From an uncultured Clostridia bacterium (GTDB lineage Bacteria; Bacillota_I; Bacilli_A; RFN20; CAG-288), in assembly GCA_900313465.1 (NCBI GenBank), contig OMRU01000021.1, positions 1-10,777 of the forward strand: DNA of 10,777 nt. The letters run 5' to 3'. The notes below the pieces were generated by a model. The model ran no database searches. It saw only the letters and a list, made by a program, of their open reading frames with translations, and was not told where the DNA came from. The translations under genes were made by a program, and so were the position numbers. The number at the start of each line of letters is the position of its first letter. Positions within the stretch are counted from its first letter, which is position 1. This document shows positions 7,332-10,777 of the stretch, piece by piece.

Positions 7332-7585
7332 TGAACTATCGATTCATACTTCAAATTGTGATCATCCTCATCATGAATTTGGCCATCAGCATCCTTTTCC
7401 AGAAGTTGATTCCCGATTATTATTTAGCAAGAATTCTCACCAGTGTGGCATTGTCCTTTGCCTTTGCCATCATTCAGCAGTGGGAGGACAGAATTCATTT
7501 CTATAAATATCCCCGCTTCTGGTATACCTTCTTTATCTTCGGTATTCTCTTCTGTCTGGTGGATTTGATCACTTTCGTGTTCTAG
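7331..7585 (+). CDS. Small membrane protein of unknown function in the SRP operon
   Basis: An 84-residue protein that I do not recognise. It is almost entirely hydrophobic, with three likely membrane helices: about 5-26 (FILQIVIILIMNLAISILF), 31-49 (YLARILTSVALSFAFAII), and 62-84 (WYTFFIFGILFCLVDLITF to the end). A short polar loop, QQWEDRIHFYKYPR, lies between helices two and three, and the chain stops at the membrane edge. A purine-rich site, GAGAGGTGG (7318-7326), precedes the ATG, which overlaps the ftsY stop by one base. Only three bases separate its stop from ylxM. This packing and the good ribosome binding site show it is a real, co-expressed gene. In Bacillus, ftsY is followed directly by ylxM, so this is an insertion relative to that order. 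A role in SRP-dependent membrane targeting is only suggested by position. Confidence 0.85.
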   Translation: MNYRFILQIVIILIMNLAISILFQKLIPDYYLARILTSVALSFAFAIIQQWEDRIHFYKYPRFWYTFFIFGILFCLVDLITFVF

Positions 7586-7588
7586 GTT

Positions 7589-7927
7589 ATGGAAAACGAA
7601 TTACAGAAAAAAGAGAAGTTTGCTCAACTTCTACTTCTCTATGGCAAACTGTTGACGGAAAACATCTATCATCGTATGGAGATGTTCTATCTTGATGATT
7701 ATTCCATCACCGAAATCAGTCAACTGGAAGAAGTTTCTCGCAACGCCATCTTTGAATCCCTCTCCCATGGAGAAAAACAACTCAGCAAATACGAAAAAAC
7801 GCTTCAGCTTGGAAAAAGAAATCAGAAGATCAATACTCTTCTTGATCAGTTATCCAAAGAAGAAGATTCGACATTGCGTCAGACAATCATAGATGAAATC
7901 AAAGGAGAATTAGGTTATGGCATTTGA
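7589..7927 (+). CDS. ylxM: YlxM family helix-turn-helix protein (UPF0122), SRP-associated
   Basis: A 112-residue sigma-70-region-4-like helix-turn-helix protein. Family members are encoded next to ffh, and the streptococcal one has been reported to interact with SRP components. The helix-turn-helix spans about 39-58: YLDDYSITEISQLEEVSRNA, then IFESL, matching the family pattern YY.DDLSL.EIA....VSRQAVYD, with SRNAIFE in place of SRQAVYD. A Lys/Glu-rich helical C-terminus follows (EKQLSKYEKTLQL and onward). No Shine-Dalgarno of note precedes the ATG, which lies three bases after the membrane protein stop, so it is probably coupled. The gene ends with TGA and overlaps ffh by 11 bases. Confidence 0.92.
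   Translation: MENELQKKEKFAQLLLLYGKLLTENIYHRMEMFYLDDYSITEISQLEEVSRNAIFESLSHGEKQLSKYEKTLQLGKRNQKINTLLDQLSKEEDSTLRQTIIDEIKGELGYGI
7901..7907 (+). promoter_or_regulatory. Ribosome binding site of ffh, inside ylxM
   Basis: AAAGGAG lies 9 bases upstream of the ffh ATG at 7917 and within the last codons of ylxM. It fixes the ffh start and indicates efficient independent initiation. Confidence 0.8.
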
Positions 7928-9266
7928 AGGATTATCTAGCCGTCTTTCTGGCATCTTTAAGAAGATGCGCGGTCAGGCGACCTTAACAGAAAAGAATATG
8001 GATGAAATGCTTTCTGAAGTCAGAAAAGCATTACTGGAAGCCGATGTCAATTATGATGTAGTCAGCGACTTCATCAAGGAAGTCAGAGAAGAATCTATCG
8101 GCCAGAAGGTCTTAAGCAAGGTCTCTCCTGGTGACATGGTCGTCAAGATTGTCCATGATAGAATGGAAAAACTTCTCGGCGATGGTGATAACGATATTCC
8201 TTTCCGTATGGATGGTAAGCCAACGGTCATCATGATGGTCGGTTTACAGGGTACGGGTAAAACCACCTCGGCAGCCAAGCTTGCGCAGTTATTTGAAACC
8301 AAGAACAAGAAGAAGGTTCTCTTTGGTGCTCTTGACGTCTATCGTCCAGCCGCCATCGAACAGTTGACCAACTTAGGTTTGAAGTGTGAACCACAGGTCG
8401 ACACTTATTCTGATAAGACAGGAACACCAGTTCCTGCTATCGCCAAGGCTGCTTATGAAAAAGCAGTAGCGGAAAAATACAATATCTTGATTCTCGATAC
8501 TGCCGGTCGACTTGAAATCGATGACAAACTCATGAAGGAGTTACAGGATATTCAGTCTATCATCCATGTCGATGAAACCTTATTGACTGTGGATGCCTTA
8601 GTTGGTCAGAATGCTACCAATGTTGCTCTCGCCTTCAATTCCAAGATCAAGATCACTGGTCTTATCATGACCAAACTCGATGGCGACTCTCGTGGTGGTG
8701 CTGCCTTATCCATCAAGAAACTTACTGGTATCCCAATCAAGTATGCTGGTGTTGGTGAAAAAGTCAGCGACTTTGAAAACTTTCATCCTGACAGAATGGC
8801 CGATCGTATCCTTGGCATGGGCGATATTGTCTCCCTTGTTGAAGAGATGCAGGAAAAGATCGATGCTTCTCAGGCTGAGAAGACAAGTCGTCGTATGCAA
8901 CAGGGTCTATTCGACCTTACTGATATGCTTTCCTTGATGAAGCAGATGAACCGTCTTGGTCCTCTTAAGAAGATTCTTATGATGCTTCCTAATATGCCAA
9001 AGATGGATGATGAACAGGTCGATGCCGCTCAGGCAATGTTGAAGAAGACCGAAGTCATCATCAATTCCATGACTCGTCAGGAAAGAAAGAAACCAGAAAT
9101 CATCAAGGCTTCTCGTAAGATTCGTATCGCCAAGGGTGCTGGTGTCCAACCAAATGATGTCACCAAGCTTGTGGAATCCTTTGATACCATGAAAAAGCAG
9201 ATGGCGAATTTCCAGCGCAATCCTATGGCTGCCAGAATGATGATGTCTCAGTTCAAGAAGAGATAG
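7917..9266 (+). CDS. ffh: Signal recognition particle protein Ffh
   Basis: A 449-residue GTPase, the protein subunit of SRP. With SRP RNA it binds signal sequences of nascent membrane and secreted proteins and hands them to FtsY. The N bundle (about 1-90) begins FEGLSSRLSGIFKKMRGQ. The G domain has GLQGTGKTT (109-117), the DVYRPAAIEQL insertion box, DTAGRL (194-199), TKLDGDSRGGAALS (252 on) and GVGEKVSDFENFHPDRMA. The Met-rich M domain (about 300-449) contains FDLTDMLSLMKQMNRLGPL with further MMLPNM stretches, the RNA-binding helix SRKIRIAKGAG (399-409; the family form is mostly SRRxRIAxGSG, so Ser to Ala here), and ends NPMAARMMMSQFKKR. The length is normal. It is the last gene of the operon; a terminator lies 10 bases after its stop. 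rpsP, the usual next gene, is absent. Confidence 0.97.
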   Translation: MAFEGLSSRLSGIFKKMRGQATLTEKNMDEMLSEVRKALLEADVNYDVVSDFIKEVREESIGQKVLSKVSPGDMVVKIVHDRMEKLLGDGDNDIPFRMDGKPTVIMMVGLQGTGKTTSAAKLAQLFETKNKKKVLFGALDVYRPAAIEQLTNLGLKCEPQVDTYSDKTGTPVPAIAKAAYEKAVAEKYNILILDTAGRLEIDDKLMKELQDIQSIIHVDETLLTVDALVGQNATNVALAFNSKIKITGLIMTKLDGDSRGGAALSIKKLTGIPIKYAGVGEKVSDFENFHPDRMADRILGMGDIVSLVEEMQEKIDASQAEKTSRRMQQGLFDLTDMLSLMKQMNRLGPLKKILMMLPNMPKMDDEQVDAAQAMLKKTEVIINSMTRQERKKPEIIKASRKIRIAKGAGVQPNDVTKLVESFDTMKKQMANFQRNPMAARMMMSQFKKR

Positions 9267-9275
9267 TAATCTAAT

Positions 9276-9323
9276 AAGACTATTGTTGACTTGCTTTATG
9301 GCAGGTTGATGATGGTCTTTTTT
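9276..9323 (+). terminator. Long intrinsic terminator after ffh, rich in G-U pairs
   Basis: Arms at 9276-9294 (AAGACTATTGTTGACTTGC) and 9301-9319 (GCAGGTTGATGATGGTCTT) pair over all 19 positions in RNA, 13 Watson-Crick and 6 G-U, around a 6-base loop. Four more T follow the stem, giving a run of six with the last two stem bases. The antisense transcript would have A-C mismatches at the six wobble positions, so the signal works in the + direction only. Confidence 0.88.
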
Positions 9324-9475
9324 GGTGATTAGTTTTTTATTATACAGGTGTTAAATTTTACATATTTGAAGATTGTGTGCTGATAGGACAAAAATACATG
9401 GAATAAATCCGTATCATTGTTTTAGAAATAATAAGATTTATTAGCAAAATGTCATATTTTTTCAAAAAGCAATGA

Positions 9476-9551
9476 TTTTTCCAGTGATATTTTCTAGATA
9501 GTATGGTTTTTATTTTTTCCAGTGATATTTCTTAGATAGTATGGTTTTTAT
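9476..9551. repeat. 38-bp tandem duplication
   Basis: Two directly adjacent copies, 9476-9513 and 9514-9551. Each runs TTTTTCCAGTGATATTT..., then TAGATAGTATGGTTTTTAT. They differ only at two neighbouring bases in the middle (TTTCTAG in the first, TTCTTAG in the second), so 36 of 38 match. No third copy is visible on either side. The block ends about 33 bases before the candidate -35 of the downstream gene, so a pair of protein binding sites is possible; slippage without function is equally possible. Confidence 0.92.
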
Positions 9552-9581
9552 TTATGCTGCAATACGCAGCAAAAAAATAAA
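9545..9581. repeat. Hairpin with GC core and A/T-tract arms
   Basis: The core TGCTGC (9555-9560) and GCAGCA (9566-9571) pairs around AATAC. T-rich sequence before it and A-rich sequence after it extend the stem, with isolated A-A and T-T mismatches. On both strands the T-tract precedes the hairpin, so it lacks the trailing U run of an intrinsic terminator. It overlaps the end of the second 38-bp repeat copy. Confidence 0.55.
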
Positions 9582-9583
9582 TG

Positions 9584-9614
9584 TGTACAATAAATAATCA
9601 AAAAATGATAAAAT
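9584..9614 (+). promoter_or_regulatory. Candidate extended -10 promoter for the FtsX-like gene
   Basis: TGATAAAAT (9606-9614) fits the extended -10 pattern, with hexamer TAAAAT at 9609-9614. TGTACA at 9584-9589 matches four of six -35 bases, with a long 19-base spacer. Transcription would start near 9621 and leave a leader of about 130 bases. Confidence 0.45.
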
Positions 9615-9737
9615 TTGATTGACTAAACAGAGCATGATGAAAATTTAGTTCTGTTAACAAGTAAAAGAGAAAAAACTTAAAAAAGATTAGCTGAAGCAGA
9701 AATGATTCCAAGTTGCCACCCTACAAATCAAAACAAT

Positions 9738-9744
9738 GTGAGGT
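9738..9744 (+). promoter_or_regulatory. Ribosome binding site of the terminal partial gene
   Basis: GTGAGGT with a GAGG core ends 5 bases before the ATG at 9750, and fixes that start. Confidence 0.7.
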
Positions 9745-9749
9745 AAAAA

Positions 9750-10777
9750 ATGAAACGGATTATTTTTCGAATTTTGACACTGGTAATGACATGCTTATCC
9801 ATAATCCTTATTACCAATATTTATGACTTGACTCACTTTGAATCAGAAGTAGCTGAGGCCAAAGTTGATTATATCTATGACCAGGAATACGAGTATATTG
9901 AGTCGTTTGGATTCCCAGCAAAATGGCATGATGAGATTAGTTATTTTGAAAAATCAGATGAAAGATATTATTTTTATCAAGAGTTTCAGTTGAGATGCTA
10001 TGATGAAGGTTCTCAATCTCCTTTTGATGGTATGAGATTCCCTATGCATTGCAATGATTTGCCTAGTGACACAACATTTATCATAGGAGGTAAACCTACA
10101 GCTCACTTTCAAATTGCTATTGGTTATGCTTTGTGTGAGGAAATGATTAGACATGCTGGCTTTCATGATCTTGGGGTATATAGAGTAGAAGATGCGGTTG
10201 GTAAAAAGTTAAAGTTGGCAAGACTTTCTGTAGATAACTATGAATATAAATTATATATTCGTGAAGTCACAGTTTCTGGTGTCTATCGTGTCGATGGCAA
10301 ATCGACTTTCGCAGAAAATATTGATTATAGTAGCAAGTGGCTATTGTCATCTTCACTTAGATTTAGGGGCAACAATATGTTTGATAGAGCATTTTATTAT
10401 GATTCTGATATAGGCTCCAATCCTGTTTCGGTTGTTTACAAGGCACCTAATAAAAAAGAAGAATTACGTGCCAAGATGAAAGATGATTATCTGCTTCGTC
10501 ATGCAGTAGATAGTATTTATTATCCACATGACGCGACACATTATGAACCAGCCACCAGACATCTATATTTTACCCTGAGTGTGATTGGCTTATTGGTTAC
10601 AACATTCTTTGCCCTTGCTTTAATTTTTATCCTTTATTACGATAAAAATTCTGATGAAATTGTTGATATTGCAAATGATATAGAAGAACTACCTTGGTTT
10701 ATCCCGCATATTGTCTTAGCGATTATTGTTCCTATCATTTATCATATCCAAGTGCCGTGGTTGTCCATATTACAATC
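9750..10777 (+). CDS. FtsX/MacB-like permease-type membrane protein, 3' truncated by window end
   Basis: An open frame of 342 codons runs off the window. A short basic N-terminus (MKRIIFRI) leads into one membrane helix (about 5-24). A large domain probably outside the cell follows (about 25-270), then a second helix (272-297, LYFTLSVIGLLVTTFFALAL and on), a charged cytoplasmic stretch DKNSDEIVDIANDIEE, and a third helix (about 316-335). This layout matches FtsX-type permeases. In the outer domain, residues about 119-180 (IAIGYALCEEMI, then AVGKKLKL, then YIREVTVSGVYRVDG) resemble the MacB-type pattern of VISxxLAxxL, xxGKxL and xxVxGVY. The charged loop lacks the usual KEIGILRALG-like motif, so the protein is divergent. 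Codon choice (ATA, GTA and ACA more frequent) looks different from the core genes. An ATPase gene may follow outside the window. The coding call is firm; the family is a moderate inference. Confidence 0.8.
   Translation, partial: MKRIIFRILTLVMTCLSIILITNIYDLTHFESEVAEAKVDYIYDQEYEYIESFGFPAKWHDEISYFEKSDERYYFYQEFQLRCYDEGSQSPFDGMRFPMHCNDLPSDTTFIIGGKPTAHFQIAIGYALCEEMIRHAGFHDLGVYRVEDAVGKKLKLARLSVDNYEYKLYIREVTVSGVYRVDGKSTFAENIDYSSKWLLSSSLRFRGNNMFDRAFYYDSDIGSNPVSVVYKAPNKKEELRAKMKDDYLLRHAVDSIYYPHDATHYEPATRHLYFTLSVIGLLVTTFFALALIFILYYDKNSDEIVDIANDIEELPWFIPHIVLAIIVPIIYHIQVPWLSILQ

Larger units (their letters stand above)
9267..9749. other. AT-rich intergenic region, no gene seen
   Basis: These 483 bases separate ffh from the FtsX-like gene. 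They hold the ffh terminator, a 38-bp tandem duplication (9476-9551), an A/T-flanked hairpin (9545-9581), a candidate promoter (9584-9614) and a ribosome binding site (9738-9744). I see no open reading frame with coding character, no tRNA and no SRP RNA. Between the terminator and the repeats (9324-9475) I see only short AT-rich dyads, such as TAATAA-GAT-TTATTA at 9429-9443. Composition is clearly more AT-rich than in the genes on the left. Confidence 0.8.

Noticed and set aside
7589..7927. UGA recoded as Trp (Mollicutes code)
   Set aside because: ylxM ends in TGA at the length expected for the family, and Trp residues in the window are encoded by TGG.
9476..9551. Possible CRISPR array
   Set aside because: Only two copies exist, they abut with no spacer between them, and no cas gene is visible.
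9623..9655. Interleaved complementary segments CTAAA/TTTAG and ACAGA/TCTGT, as a pseudoknot in the leader of the FtsX-like gene
   Set aside because: Each stem is only five pairs, loop lengths do not suit an H-type pseudoknot, and such matches are expected by chance in AT-rich DNA.
9324..9749. SRP RNA (scRNA) gene near ffh
   Set aside because: The conserved SRP RNA apical motif (GGAA tetraloop helix with the AGCAG-containing internal loop) is not visible on either strand.

Overview
The window is a stretch of core chromosome from a low-GC Gram-positive bacterium. It matches the conserved Bacilli block known in Bacillus subtilis as yloU-yloV-(sda)-recG-(fapR)-plsX-(fab genes)-rnc-smc-ftsY-ylxM-ffh. 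Divergent protein motifs, very tight packing and the loss of several block members suggest one of the more derived Bacilli lineages (for example Erysipelotrichales or RF39-like gut lineages). This placement is inference. TGA is used as a stop (ylxM) and Trp is TGG, so the code is standard.

Layout, left to right, all on the + strand: the 3' part of a 5S rRNA (1-86); a promoter region; an Asp23/YloU protein and fakA; a strong intrinsic terminator (2420-2448); recG, whose promoter lies so close to the ATG that its mRNA may be leaderless; a perfect AT-rich palindrome and an extended -10 promoter ahead of plsX; then the tightly packed series plsX-rnc-ftsY-(84-aa membrane protein)-ylxM-ffh, with overlaps or gaps of a few bases; and a long wobble-rich terminator hairpin just after ffh. 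Beyond ffh the expected ribosomal-protein and tRNA-modification genes (rpsP and onwards) are missing. Instead there is a 483-bp AT-rich intergenic region with a 38-bp tandem duplication, a hairpin and a candidate promoter. It is followed by the 5' part of a membrane protein gene that resembles an FtsX/MacB-type permease and runs off the window.

Two functional themes dominate. The first is membrane lipid precursor supply: FakA phosphorylates exogenous fatty acids bound to FakB, and PlsX makes or consumes acyl-phosphate for glycerolipid synthesis. The fatty-acid synthesis genes normally next to plsX are absent here. The second is co-translational membrane targeting: FtsY, YlxM and Ffh, with an unrecognised three-helix membrane protein embedded in the same operon. 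RecG and RNase III add replication-fork repair and RNA processing.

I see no clear new defence or mobile system. The items most worth a second look are the small membrane protein inside the SRP operon, the palindrome over the plsX promoter, the possibly leaderless and motif-variant recG, and the repeat-bearing region before the FtsX-like gene.
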